Below, piece after piece: positions 53,060-64,000 of a stretch of DNA of 64,000 bases. Source of the DNA: Dipteris shenzhenensis (lineage: Eukaryota > Polypodiophyta > Polypodiopsida > Gleicheniales); NCBI GenBank assembly GCA_047967505.1, contig CM106541.1; one strand, written 5' to 3'. The first letter of the stretch is position 1, and each line of letters begins with the position of its first letter. The notes beneath the pieces are model-generated. The model had not been told where the DNA came from. It made no database searches and worked only from the letters and a program-made list of their open reading frames with translations. Made by a program: the position numbers and the translations under genes.

Positions 53060-55191
53060 TCTAATTCAAAGAATGCATGAGTCTACTGTCACAAGTTTGG
53101 ACACTATGAAAGAGATTGCCACAAAAAGTAGTACGACCAAGGCAGTCAATCCAATAGTAATCGAGGGAATTTTTGAGGCAAAGGAAATCATCATGATGGA
53201 CATTGTAGTCATAGTCATTTTGAAAATGAACATGGGAATATGTTTCTTGCAAGCAAGGAAATGCGTCATACTGATACAGTGTACCCAAACAGTGTACCCA
53301 AACACCGATTACAATCCTAAAGAGGATTTTAGCTAATCAAGTCAACCAAGTGGAAGAGGATCCTTGGTATATCGACAGCGGTGCATCATCTCACATGACA
53401 AATCATCAGGAATGGTTCACAGAGATGAAACCATTAGAAGGTCAGAAAAATGTCATCTACACAGCAGACAATACACCGAATCCACTTCAAGGGACAAGTG
53501 TTATTCCTATGAACAATTTCATTGGTATAAAAAGATTGGTGAAAGATGTGCTCTATGTTCTAAAGCTCAGCAAGAACCTCTTTTGACAGAACACAACTAC
53601 AGAGTCATCTTCGATGGAGATGAATGCACTATCAGATACAAATCCAGAAGACGTCAGCTAGTAGCAAAAGGTGTCAAGGAAGGATGCTTACATAGAATGC
53701 TAGCTATAGTACCAGATAAGCATGCCATGTCAACTCAACCACAACAGATGCCACTATCTGCAAAATGGCACAAGAAATATGGTCATGTCAATTTCAAGTA
53801 CTTGCTAGATCTTAGGAATCAAAATATGGCAATTGGGATTCCGAAGCTACAGTTTCTTGGAAAATTTTGCGAAGCATGTTGTTTTGGCAAACAAAAGCGA
53901 ACCAACTTTGTCAGAAGTACCTCTTGTGCATGAGGTATTCTTGATTTGATTCATATAGATGTATGGGGTTATGCCCAGACCCGCAGCATCAATGGTTCAC
54001 TTTATTACTTGACTTTCATCAACAACTACAGCAAATATTGTTGGGTCTACTTCCTAAAAGAGAAATCTGATGTGTTTTCCAAATTTCAAGAATTCAAAGC
54101 CATGGTAGAAAACTAGATAGGCAGAAAGATCAAAGTCATGAGATCAAATAGAGGAGGTGAATATATGTCTTCAACATTCATGAACTTTTGTAAAAATCAC
54201 GGCATTCAAAGACAATTCATATGTGCAAATACTCCTCAGCAGAATGCAAGAGCTGAAAGGAAGAATGGGACTTTAGCATAGACAGTGCTAGAGCAATGCT
54301 TAGTGAAAAGCATCTGTCGAATCAGTATTGGGTAGAAGCAATAGCCACTGCAAACTATTTGCTTAATCGGCTTCCTACCGAACCAATACAAGGTATGACT
54401 CCTTATGAAGAAGCATTCAGTGGACATAAGCCACACATTGGGCATCTCTGCATATTTGGTTGCATAGCATATGCCCACATACATGATGATCATCGCAGAA
54501 AATTGGATGCAAAGTCATGCAAATGCATCATGGTTGGCTACAGTGAAGAAAGCAAAGCATACAAATTGTATGATCCCATCAACTGCAAAGTCATTTATCT
54601 CCAGAGATGTAATCTTTAATGAGGAATCAAATTGGAAAACCTCACCTACACAAGAGACTCACCTACACAAGAGATGGAAGCATCGACTTCACAGTCATCT
54701 ACAGAACAGGTTGATGAAGAAGAGCAAGAATTGCCAGCAACACCCCAAGCAGAGCCACAACATCTCAGTCGGTCTACTAGGTAAAGCAAACCTCCAGCCA
54801 GATTGACATATGCTCAGAAAGGCAAAGCAATTCAGGTGGAAACCACCAACTATGCTCTTATGACTACCATCATGGCTACAAAAGAGCCAATGTACTTTGA
54901 AGATGTAGTAGACAAGCTAGAATGGCAAATTGCTATGAATGAAGAAATGGATGCTTTGTATAAGAATAATACTTGGGAATTATGCAACCTTCCACCAAGA
55001 AAGAAGGCCATAGCAAACAAATCAGTATACAAAGTGAAGTACAATCTAGATGGTAGTATTCAGAGATACAAAGCCAGACTACTTGCAAAAGGATTTGCAC
55101 ACCAATATGGTCAGGATTATGATGAGACTTATGCTTCAGTAGCAAACATGGATTCCATACAATGTTTATATAGATGAGGAAGTCTACATGC
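53060..55191 (+). pseudogene. pol: C4 gag end, protease, integrase and RT start, broken
   Basis: A zinc knuckle remnant (CHKFGHYERDC, about 53080) is followed by the protease motif WYIDSGASSHMTNH (53365-53406). Then come pre-integrase HHCC residues (WHKKYGHVNFKYL, CEACCFGKQKR, to 53933) and the integrase core (LIHIDVWGYAQT, RSNRGGEYMSS, NARAERKN). The integrase C-terminus reads FGCIAYAHIHDDHRRKL, and RT starts with NTWELCNLPPRKKAI and YKARLLAKGFAHQYG. At least five frame changes or stops occur. Confidence 0.87.
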
Positions 55192-55544
55192 TGTTGAGAT
55201 ATCAAGCTCCACTCGTGATATGCCACGGTGACCGTTGTGCATTTATGTCATTGACTTGTTAGCTGCAGATGCAATTGGTACACCGCCCATGAATAATAGC
55301 TAGATGACAGCTATCTTTTTGTACTCTAGTTAGTGGCTCAGTTAGTATGCCACCTTAGTTAGCTGAATTTGGTTTGAGACCCACATATAGGGTTCACCTA
55401 TTCTTTTGTACTTAGAGTTCTTTTGGCTTTCACAACTAAGAAGAGGAAAACTATTTTCAGCCTTCACCTTTGTGTATATTCCCCCATTGTGTATGTGAGA
55501 AAGCTACAAGTGAGACTCCTTCCTTCTCTCCCACTCTCTTCACA
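55192..55544 (+). repeat. 5' LTR of the composite element (353 bp)
   Basis: TGTTGAGATATCAAGC ... CTCTCTTCACA, followed by a primer site. Confidence 0.95.
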
Positions 55545-55556
55545 TGGTATCAGAGC
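55545..55556 (+). other. Primer binding site of the composite element
   Basis: TGGTATCAGAGC, an exact initiator-Met type site, directly after the LTR. Confidence 0.95.
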
Positions 55557-56092
55557 TCAATTTGTGGTAAGGAGCTCAAGAAAGCAAACCAAGTTTGTGG
55601 TGTCCTAGTAAGAGGATCAGTGTTGCTTTCCTTTTTTTTCGAGTTTGGGAGCAAATCGCTGCAGGGAGCACAGCTGAAAAGTGCAAGAGTGCACTGTCTC
55701 AGATTGGGACGCCCTTTGTGGTGTGGCAAGAGGGTAGTATATGCTATGGGTGAGGGCAAAGCCCTCGGTGAAATTATTATTTTTTATTCGAGGCCATTTC
55801 GGGGCCCGTTTTGGTGGCGGAAGTTTTCAGCAAGCACTCAGGAAAGTGCCCTATTTTTGCTGTGCGACCACTATTATGTAGGTCAATGAAAAGTTATCAT
55901 AGAAATTACATCATATGCCTGTGCACAGAGATATTGGGAGTGACAAAATCATTCTTATTGCCTGTTGATGCATAATCGTCACTAGGAAGTGACTGTGTGG
56001 TCAAATACCACTCTCGTTAGTTTTCCAAATTTGCCCTTGTGAGGCAAAAGTTATTTTTTTTGCAATGACAGAATATTTTTCAATGTTCTATA

Positions 56093-56752
56093 ATGGCATC
56101 TGGTGCTCTTTCATAGATTGTCACTGAAAAGCTTGACAAGAACAACTTCCAAGCATGGAAGTTTAGAATGACAAATTTCCTTAAGGGAAAAGGATATTGG
56201 GAGTTCATTACTGGAGCTAAACAAGAACCAGTTATTCCTAATGTTTCTAATCAACAGGATTTGCAGGCATTTAAAGGCTGGCATGAGAGAGCTAGAAAAG
56301 TTATGTACTAGCTATCTATTACTATTTTAGATTCTATGATTGTGCATATTCAAGATGCAAGCACGTCGAAGGAGGTGTGGGATACTTTGACAAAAATGTA
56401 TAGCACAAATACGCAAGCTTGGAAAATATAGCTCAATCAGGAGTTGCATAATGTGCAAAGAGAAAATATGAGCATCAATGACTACCACATGAAGGTGAAG
56501 AAGATTGCAGATGCACTTGCTTCTATTGGGTCGCAGGTGGAAGATAATGATTTAGTTTCTGTGACCTTGAATGGTCTAGGAAAGGATTATGCACAATTCC
56601 GGACATCCATTGCCGTCCATGAGAATTTTCTTGATTTTGAGGAGCTGATTGCTCTTCTAATTTTTGAAGAGCAGAGAAATGGTAGTTCATCTTCTTCAGG
56701 AGGAACTTCAAAAGAAGTTGTCTTCTACTCAAATGCTGGAAGAGGTAGAGGC
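56093..56752 (+). pseudogene. gag: Composite element gag, 5' part
   Basis: The ATG at 56093 opens Gag, but TAG follows after seven codons (TCATAG), as in C1. Then come VTEKLDKNNFQAWKFRMTNF, an internal stop near 56310, SINDYHMKVKKIADALASIG and FYSNAGRGRG. The frame is cut at 56752 by the inverted LTR, so the zinc knuckle is not on this strand. Confidence 0.88.
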
Positions 56753-57104
56753 TGTGAAGATAGTGGGAGAGAGGGAAGGAGCCTCACTTGCGGCTTTCTC
56801 ACATACACAATGGGGGAATACACACAAAGGTGGAGGCTGAAAACAGTTTTCCTCTTCTTAGTTGTGAAAGCCAAAAGAACTCTTGTACAAAGAAATAGAA
56901 GAACCCTATATGTGGGTCTCAAACCAAACTCAGCTAACTAAAGTGGCATACTAACTGAGCCATGAACTAGAGTACATAAGGATAGCTGTCATCCAGCTAT
57001 TATTCATGGGTAGTGTACCAACCACATCTGCAGCTAACAAGTCGGTGACATAAATGCACAACGGTCACCCTGGCATATCACGAGTGGAGCTCGATATCTC
57101 AACA
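56753..57104 (-). repeat. LTR of the inverted block (352 bp)
   Basis: On the minus strand it begins TGTTGAGATATCGAGC and follows the purine tract GAGCTTGAGGGGGAG (57105-57119), so it is the block's own 3' LTR. Confidence 0.94.
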
Positions 57105-60100
57105 CTCCCCCTCAAGCTCAATCCCAATTCCTACACACCAAGCAGGTCTCTGAACTTGCGCAGCTTCTCTGTGCCCAATGCCTTCATGAATATATCAGCT
57201 ACCTGATCCTATGTACTGACATAAACTAGATCAATAAGACCTAGTAAAACCTTCTCCCGCACATAGTGATAATGCACCTCAATGTGCTTTGTTCTAGCAT
57301 GATAAACTAGGTTATTTGCCAAGTGTATACTACTCATTTTGTCACAATAAATGACAACTGGCCCATTTGTAGACTGATGCATATCATAAAGTAGCTTATG
57401 CAACCAAGCTACCTCACATGCAGCCATTGTTGCACCCCTCTACTCAGCCTCTGTGCTCAACAAGGCAACTGTAGGCTGTTTCTTGCTGCTCCAAGTGACT
57501 GTAGCACTCCCAAAAGAGAACACATATCCACTGGTAGATCGTCTATCAGAAATACTACCAGCCCAATTAGCATCAGTGTATCCATGCAACTGTATCTAAA
57601 CCCCAGCCTCATAAAATAGTCCATACTGCAATGTGGACTTCACATACCTGAGTATGCATCTAGCCGCGTCCAAATGTGGTTTCCTTGGAGCGTGCATAAA
57701 CTGACTTACCAATCCAATAGCATAGCTCAAATCTGGCCTGGTAATAGTCATATAAATCAAACATCCTACTATGTGTCTGTACATAGTAGGGTCTTCCAGA
57801 AGCTCACCTGTATCTGCGCTCAGCTTCACATTCTGCTCCAAAGGAACTGAAATAGGCTTACAACCTGTCATCCCATATTTGGACAGCATGTCCAATCCAT
57901 ACTACCTCTATAAGAGCCGTATCCCACTTGGTGATCTAATCACCTCAATGCTCAAGAAATAACGTAGCTCTCCCAAATCCTTCATCTCAAACTTCTGCTT
58001 CAATAGCATTTTCACATGAAGAATATCTTCATCACTATCACCTGTGATGATCAAATCATCAACATAAATGACAAGCAGCATAATACATTTCTCTGTCTTT
58101 CTCAAATAAAGTGAGAAATCTGCCTTGGAAATCTGGAAGCCAATAGTGAGAAGATACTATCCTATCTTGTCTGACCATGCTCTAGGTGCTTGCTTCAAGC
58201 CATACAAGGCTTTCTTCAACGTGCAAACAAACTCATGATGAATAGCATGAACATAACCTAGTGGCTGCTCCATAAAGACCTCTTCTTGCAAATCACCATG
58301 CAAGAAGGCATTCTTTACATCCATCTGATGTAAAGACCATCCCTTTGATGCAGCCATAGAAATGACTACTCTTACGGTTGCCATCCTTGCAACTAGACTG
58401 AATGTTTCTTCATAATCAATGCCGTATGTCTGTGCATACCCTTTGACAACTAATCTTGCCTTGTATCTGTTCATAGAAACATCTGCATTGTGCTTCACCT
58501 TATAAACCCACTTACAGCCAATTGCATTCTTGTCTTTAGGCAAAGGCACCAATTCCCATGTAGCATTTGCTTCCAAGGCATCCATTTCTTCATCCATGGC
58601 TTTCTCCCATTTTTCTTTTCCCATGCCTTGCTCAAAAGAAGTGGGTTCTGGTTCCTGTATCACTTTGGCCATATAGGCATAGTGAATGGCTGTAAATCCA
58701 TCATATTTCAGCCTATCCATAGGATATCTAGCTCTAGTAGACATGTGCAAAATAGGCTCACTTTCATGTGCTCTCAAAAAATCCCTGATCTTCCTTACTC
58801 CAGCTGTAACAATAGAAGGAATACCTAACTCATCATCAATGCTCTGTTCTGAGCCACTAGATTCACCATCCACACAAGAGTGACCTGCATTCACATCAAA
58901 CATGGGCTGATCTACCTTCTCTTTTCCTTTTCGTAATACCTGCATACCACTATCTGCATTGCTTTGAGGAGATTCTCCTGATCTCAATCTGCCTGTCCAT
59001 GGTGTAAGTATGTGAACCACTGCTAGAGGACACTGCAGGTCCACTAATATTTTGTGATTGCTGCTGTGAATTCTGTGCAGCATTAACATTTTGTGCATCT
59101 ACATCATCAATCACATTTACTGGTTTATACCAGCTGCTCATCTCATCAAAAACAACATCTCTGCTCACTGTAAACTAACCAATAAAGATGCACTTCTCAG
59201 CTTTTGGATCCAACTTGGACCTCAACTCATCTAGCACATGAACATGGGCAATGCAACCAAAAATTTTCAAATGAGAAATATCTGGTTTCCTACCAGTATA
59301 CATCTCCTCTGGCGTCATGCCATGTATTGCTACAGTGGGACTCGTGTTCATTATGTAAACTATTGTAGCAACTGCTTCAGCCCAATAATAATCTGGTAGG
59401 AGTTTTTCATTTAGCATGGCATGAGATACCTCTCCAATATCCCTGTTTTTCCTTTCTGCAAGTCCATTTTGCTGTGGGGTATGACTGCATGAATATTGCT
59501 GCTTTATGCCATGCTCCTGCAGGAACCTTGCAAACTCATTTGAGAGGTACTCTCCCCCTCCATCTGACCTTAGGCATTTTATTTGCAGGCCTGTTTCTTT
59601 TTCAACCATAGCTTTAAAAGCTTTGAAATGCCCAAACACTTCACTTTTCTTTTTCATAAAATACACCCAAACTTTTCTGCTATAGTCATTAATAAAAGTG
59701 ACAAAATAATGATAGCCTCCAATAGATGTAGCTTGTCCACACATGAGAGTGGATTAATTCCAATGGCTTCTTACTCTCTTGATAATGTCTAGGAAATGGT
59801 TTCCTTGCCTAATTCCAAATTGACAAGCTTCACAAACCTTATGCATTTCTGCAACCTTGAATTTAGGCAATCCTGCAACAATGTTTTGGGCCTGCATTGA
59901 TTTAAGTCGTTGTACATTAACATGACCAATGCTTTTATGCCAGATATCAATATCTACAACTACACCGGTCCCATGTGCAAACATTGCTGCACTCAATTCA
60001 GGCATGTCCGCATCCAACGTAAACAACGTAAACATCCTGCCCTTCTTCTTTCCTTTTGCTATCAAGCGACCGTTATTTTTCATAACCTCAACAAAGCATC

Positions 60101-60847
60101 CATGAGGATTAAATCTGACCTGCAAGCCCTGCTCAACCATTTGACCAACAGAAACCAGGTTCTTGGTGATATTCGGGACATGAAATACATCAAACAGGTA
60201 TTTCTTTTTCCCATCCTACATAGACAAAGGAATTTTACCAATCTGCTCAATAGGATGTGCAGTATCATCACTAGTCTCCACGAATCCTGGGTTTTCAATT
60301 TTCCTTACATCCTGCATCCATTCTGCATGACCTATCATGTGGTTTGACGCACCTGAGTCAACATACCACACATCATTGCTTTCTTTTACACTTGTCACAA
60401 AATTGGTCATGTGCTGCACCATAAATAGATGCTCATTTCTGTCATCACCCTATCTACTAGAAGATGCATAATTCCCTTGCTGCAATTTTCCATTCATGAT
60501 GTCATTCTGCTTTTTCTAGTAGTCTTTAGCCATATGACCCATTTTACCACAATAGTAGCATTCAACATTGCTGTTTGCATTTTGGCCTCTCTGCCATCCA
60601 CCACGACCTCTTTGGCTCCCCTTGCCTCTAGAGTTACCACGTCCTCCTCCAAAGGACTGGTTTTCTTGAGTTTACTACATATTTTGATTTCTACCATGGC
60701 CTCCAAATCGGCCTCCTCTACCTCTGCCTCTACCTCTTCTAGCATTTGAGTAGAAGACAATTTCTTTTGAAGTTCCTCCTAAAGAAGATGCACCACCATT
60801 TCTCTGCTCTTCAGAAATTAGAAGAGCAAACAACTCCTCAAAATTAG
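57105..60847 (-). pseudogene. pol: Inverted copia polyprotein (gag end to RNase H)
   Basis: On the minus strand it starts in Gag (ELFALLISEEQRNGG, 60846) and has the knuckle CYYCGKMGHMAKDY (about 60530-60570) and the protease WYVDSGASNHM (about 60345-60375). Then come the HHCC region, the integrase core (FVTFINDYSRKVWVYF, RSDGGGEYLSNEF, NGLAERKN, 59744-59175) and a linker with a single 80-residue unit. RT has [14 protein letters not shown] and YVDDLIITGD (about 58045-58080), and RNase H ends at 57209. Stops and frameshifts occur near 58140, 58990, 59165, 60220 and 60690. It is the most complete pol of this family in the window. Confidence 0.88.
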
Positions 60848-60852
60848 GAGGC

Positions 60853-61615
60853 TATCTATTGGAGGCTATCATTATTTCGTCACTTTTATTGATGACTACA
60901 ATAGAAAAGTTTGGGTGTATTTTATGAAAAATAAAAGTGAAGTGTTTGGGCATTTCAAAGCTTTTAAAGCTATGGTTGAAAAAGAAACAGGCCTGTAAAT
61001 AAAATGCCTAAGGTCAGATGGAGGGGGAGAGTACCTCTCAAATGAGTTTGCAAGTTTCCTGCAGGAGCATGGCATAAAGCAGCAATATTCATGCAGTCAT
61101 ACCCCATAGCAAAATGGACTTGCAGAAAGGAAAAACAGGCATATTGGAGAGGTATCTCATGCCATGCTCAATGAAAAAGACCTGCCAGATTATTATTGGG
61201 CTGAAGCAGTTGCTACAGCAGTCTACATAATGAACAAGACTCCCACTGCAGCAATACATGGCATGATGCCAAAGGAGAGGTATACTGGTAGGAAACTAGA
61301 TATTTCTCATTTGAAAGTTTTTGGTTGCATTGCCTATGTGCTAGATGAGTTGAGATCCAAGTTGGATCCAAAAGCTGAGAAGTGCATCTTTATTAGTTAT
61401 TCTCTGCGCAGCAGAAAGGGTATAGATGCTATAACCCTTCTACTCATAAGTTTATAATGAGCAGAGATGTTGTTTTTGATGAGATGAGCAGCTGTTATAA
61501 ACCAGTAAATGTGATTGATGATGTAGATGCACAAAATGGTAATGCTGCACAGAATTCACAGTAGCAATCACAAAATATTAGTGGACCTGAAGTGTCCTCT
61601 AGCAGTGATTTATAT
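60853..61615 (+). pseudogene. pol: Composite element integrase and linker, plus strand
   Basis: The frame resumes with SIGGYHYFVTFIDDYNRKVW, then RSDGGGEYLSNEFASFLQ, a broken NGLAERKN and FGCIAYVLDELRSKLDPKAE. It carries on to a linker start ([16 protein letters not shown]). At about 61608 it jumps directly into the end of RT, so nearly all of RT has been deleted. Confidence 0.87.
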
Positions 61616-62252
61616 GACTATTACCATTGAGCTATGCTGTTGGATTGGTAAGTCAGTTTATGCACGCTCTAAGGAAACCGCATTTGGATGAGGCTAGACA
61701 CATACTCAGGTATGTGAAGCCCACATTGCATTATGGACTATTTTATGAGGCTGGGGTTCAGATACAGTTGCATGGATACACTAATGCTGATTGGGCTGGT
61801 AGTATTTCTGATAGACGATCTACCAGTGGATATGTGTTCTCTTTTGGGAGTGCTGCAGTCACTTGGAGCAGCAAGAAACAGCCTACAGTTGCCTTGTTGA
61901 GCACAGAGGCTGAGTAGAGGGGTGCAGCAATGGCTGCATGTGAGGTAGCTTGGATGCATAAGCTACTTTATGATATGCATCAGTCTACAGATGGGCCAAT
62001 TGTCATTTATTGTGACAACATGAGTAGTATACACTTGGAGAATAACCCAGTCTATGATGCTAGAACAAAGCACATTGAGGTGCATTATCACTATGTGCAA
62101 GAGAAGGTTCTAGTACGTTTTATTGATCTAGTTTATATCAGCACAGAGGATTAGGTAGCTAACATATTCACAAAGGCATTGGCTACAGAGAAGCTGCACA
62201 AGTTCAAAGACCTGCTTGGTGTGCAGGAATTAGGATTGAGCTTGAGGGGGAG
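61616..62252 (+). pseudogene. pol: Composite element RNase H, plus strand
   Basis: LSYAVGLVSQFMHALRKPHL leads into RNase H: LHGYTNADWAGSISDRRSTS, SSKKQPTVALLSTEAE, YCDNMSSIHLENNPVYDART and ANIFTKALATEKLHKF. TAG codons occur after TEAE and near 62153. The purine tract CTTGAGGGGGAG precedes the LTR. Confidence 0.87.
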
Positions 62253-62603
62253 TGTTGAGATATGGAGCTCCACTCGTGATACGCCAAGGTGACCATTGTG
62301 CATTTATGTCACCGACTTGTTAGCTGCAGATGTGATTGGTACACTGCCCATGAATAATAGCTGGATGATAGCTATCTTTATGTACTCTAGTTAGTGGCTC
62401 AGTTAGTATGCCACCTTAGTTACCTGAGTTTGGTTTGAGACCCACATATAGGGTTCACCTATTCTTTTGTACTTAGAGTTCTTTTGGCTTTCACAACTAA
62501 GAAGAGGAAAACTATTTTCAGCCTCCACCTTTGTGTATATTCCCCCATTGTGTATGTGAGAAAGTTGCAAGTGAGACTCCTTTCTTCTCTCTCTCTCTTC
62601 ACA
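62253..62603 (+). repeat. 3' LTR of the composite element (351 bp)
   Basis: TGTTGAGATATGGAGC ... CTCTCTTCACA, colinear with 55192-55544. Confidence 0.95.
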
Positions 62604-63774
62604 TATGCAACAACCAGCAGGTTATGTTGAACCAAGAAAGGAGAATAAGGTTTGCCATCTCAAGAAAAGTCTCTACAGCTTAAAGCAAGCACCCAAAAGT
62701 TGGTACAGTAGAATCAACAAGTATTTTGCTGATTTGGCATACATGAAATCCAATGCAAATCATACTCTCTACTACAACGTTCAAGGGAAAGACATACTAT
62801 TGCACTTTTGTACATAGATGATCTGATTATTGTGATAGGAAGCAAGGATAGCTTCATCAAAAAACTGAAACAAGACTTATCCTGTAGATTTCAACATGAA
62901 AGATCTTGGACTTATGCACTGTTGTCTTGGAATTGAGTTCTGGAGAGATTCAGATAGCACATTCATGAGTCAGCTCAAGTATGTTGACAGTCTCTTGAAG
63001 AAGTTTCATATGGGAGATTGCAAGATTGCAGCCACTCCCATGGAACAGAGTTTGAAACTTACTAAATATTCAGAAAAGCCTACAATCAATGATAGATACT
63101 ACAGGCAACTCATTGGATCTCTTATATATCTGACTATCACTCAGCCAGATATTTGTTATGCAGTAAGCTCACTAGCATAGTTTACGGCAAATCCAAAACA
63201 GTCTCATTGGAATGCAGCCAAAAGAGTCTTGAGATACATCAAAGATACAAGATAGTTTGGGATAGAATATAGAGGAAGTCATCCACTGTTTCATGGATAC
63301 TGTGATAGTGACTATGTCGGAGATCTTGAAACCAGGAGATCGACACAGGGATATGTATTTTTCCTTGGTCAAGGTGCTATATCATGGTTGTCAAAAAAAT
63401 AGCCAACTATTTCTTTGTCTTCGATTGAAGCAAAATATAGAGCACTCACTACATGTGCATGTGAGGCTATATGGCTTCGAAGACTATTGTCAAAAACAGA
63501 TTGCTTTGATGAGTCAAAGCCAACAACAATATACTTTGATAATCAATCAGCTTAAGCATTGGCCAAGAATCTAGTATATCACTCCATGACAAAGCACATT
63601 GATGTCAAAGAGTACTTCATCAGAGACAGAGTGTTACTTTGTGACATTACACTTCAGCATTGTGATAGCAAAGAAAATGTTGCAAACATCTTTACCAAAC
63701 CACTTAGTAAAGAGCTATTCGAGAAACACCAACTAGCTCTTGGTTTGATGCAAAGGAAGGACATTCCCATTAAA
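62604..63774 (+). pseudogene. pol: C4 reverse transcriptase (rest) and RNase H, broken
   Basis: It continues RT after the insertion with QQPAGYVEPRKENKVCHLKK and SLYSLKQAPKSWYS. LYIDDLIIV carries the catalytic Asp pair (about 62805-62830), and then MKDLGLMHCCLGIEFWRDSD follows. RNase H follows with LIYLTITQPDICYAVSS, YCDSDYVGD (about 63300), YFDNQSA and ENVANIFTKPLSKELFEKHQ, ending at 63775. Stops are scattered through it, for example TAG at 63178 and 63400. Confidence 0.87.
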
Positions 63775-63871
63775 TAGGTGAGATGGAATGTAGTGTTCAG
63801 TCCTTCTTCGAATCCCCAGAATCATCATCTTGAGGGAAGGCCTACTTCATGATGTTGATCTTGAGGGAAGG

Positions 63872-64000
63872 TGTTGAGAGTTCATGCTCAACATCATGTG
63901 ATCACATGAGCATAGCACCATCATGTGATCATATGTGCATAGCACTAACCTTATAGAGTGCTATAAAGGAAAGGGTTAGATCCCCTAACCCTAACCCTAA
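63872..64000 (+). repeat. 3' LTR of C4 (incomplete, runs off the window)
   Basis: It starts TGTTGAGAGTTCATGCTC after TTGAGGGAAGG and is colinear with the C2 LTR at 24403. A 26-bp phrase with ATCATGTGATCA is duplicated. The CCCTAACCCTAACCCTAA at the very end lies within the LTR. Confidence 0.85.

Larger units (their letters stand above)
55192..62603 (+). mobile_element. Composite copia insertion with an inverted core (7.4 kb)
   Basis: Plus-strand LTRs at 55192-55544 and 62253-62603 bound it, with the 5-bp duplication CATGC (55187-55191) against TATGC (62604-62608) in the C4 RT frame. Inside, the plus-strand 5' part stops in gag at 56752 and the plus-strand 3' part resumes in integrase at about 60853. 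Between them lies a minus-strand block (56753-60847) of the same family with one LTR, RNase H, RT, integrase, protease and the end of gag. The outer element thus contains an inverted partial sibling. Confidence 0.9.
53040..64000 (+). mobile_element. Ty1/copia element C4, 5' truncated, split by a nested copia
   Basis: Element order on the plus strand is zinc knuckle, protease, integrase and the start of RT (53040-55191). After the 7.4-kb insertion it continues with the rest of RT, RNase H, the purine tract and an LTR that starts at 63872 and leaves the window. The insertion point splits RT between the codons of VYM and QQPAGYV. The 5' LTR and most of gag are missing, replaced by the pyrimidine tract. 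It is related to fragment C2 (23282-24600). Confidence 0.88.

Noticed and set aside
56753-60852. Simple self-integration (suicidal autointegration) as the origin of the inverted block
   Set aside because: The minus-strand gag extends about 110 bp past the point where the plus-strand gag is cut, so the breakpoints do not coincide as that model requires.
63950-64000. CCCTAACCCTAACCCTAA at the window end looks like plant telomere repeat
   Set aside because: It is only three units, lies within the C4 LTR, and aligns with CCTAACCCTAAATGG in the C2 LTR at 24520.
1-64000. tRNA, rRNA, CRISPR arrays and bacterial-type operons
   Set aside because: None was seen; the tRNA-like strings are primer binding sites next to LTRs, and repeat arrays lack spacer structure.

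Overview
This window looks like TE-packed nuclear DNA of a land plant. The signs are many Ty1/copia elements primed by initiator-Met tRNA (TGGTATCAGAGC sites next to TG...CA LTRs), CACTA/En-Spm transposase genes with plant Tnp2, DUF4218 and DUF4216 segments, a Ty3/gypsy remnant, an L1-type LINE, small non-autonomous LTR elements, and spliced genes with GT-AG introns. I cannot place it in a lineage from sequence alone. Almost every coding region is a decayed transposon gene. The one convincing candidate for an ordinary cellular gene is a short secreted protein at 13505-13822 (minus strand).

Layout. 1-1069: truncated small LTR element (family T1). 1070-5248: minus-strand copia C1. 5249-10600: simple-sequence DNA with a 520-bp foldback (5575-6094) beside a G-rich tract. 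10600-15470: mostly single-copy-like sequence with tandem duplications and the secreted-protein gene. 15470-21690: a CACTA derivative with a complete 2.2-kb T1 element nested in its tnp2 gene. 21720-22780: tandem repeats and a MITE. 23282-24600: 3' copia fragment C2. 24620-28316: LINE relic containing a 953-bp TIR element. 28317-32653: copia C3, with an in-frame Gag-integrase fusion and an internal inversion. 33463-35488: a small LTR element coding a zinc-knuckle protein. 35735-44431: another LTR element carrying a 6.66-kb TIR DNA transposon (37432-44090), whose internally deleted relative is the 953-bp element. 44680-45640: gypsy relic. 46388-52470: two CACTA fragments in opposite orientation. 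53040-64000: copia C4, split by a 7.4-kb composite copia insertion (55192-62603) that has a large inverted block inside it.

The nesting gives a relative order of events. T1 entered tnp2. The composite copia entered the C4 reverse transcriptase. The foldback element entered a gene of the TIR transposon, which itself lies in an LTR element, and the small zinc-knuckle LTR element entered a locus that has an unfilled relative at about 14520-14640. Target-site duplications can be read for several of these insertions. Many in-frame stops and TSD mismatches are C/T or G/A transitions, as expected for heavily methylated silent elements.

The least familiar item is the two-member TIR transposon family (37432-44090 and 25204-26156). 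It combines a 3-bp TSD, a spliced transposase-like gene with CxxC and CxxH signatures, and opposite-strand genes that I do not recognise.
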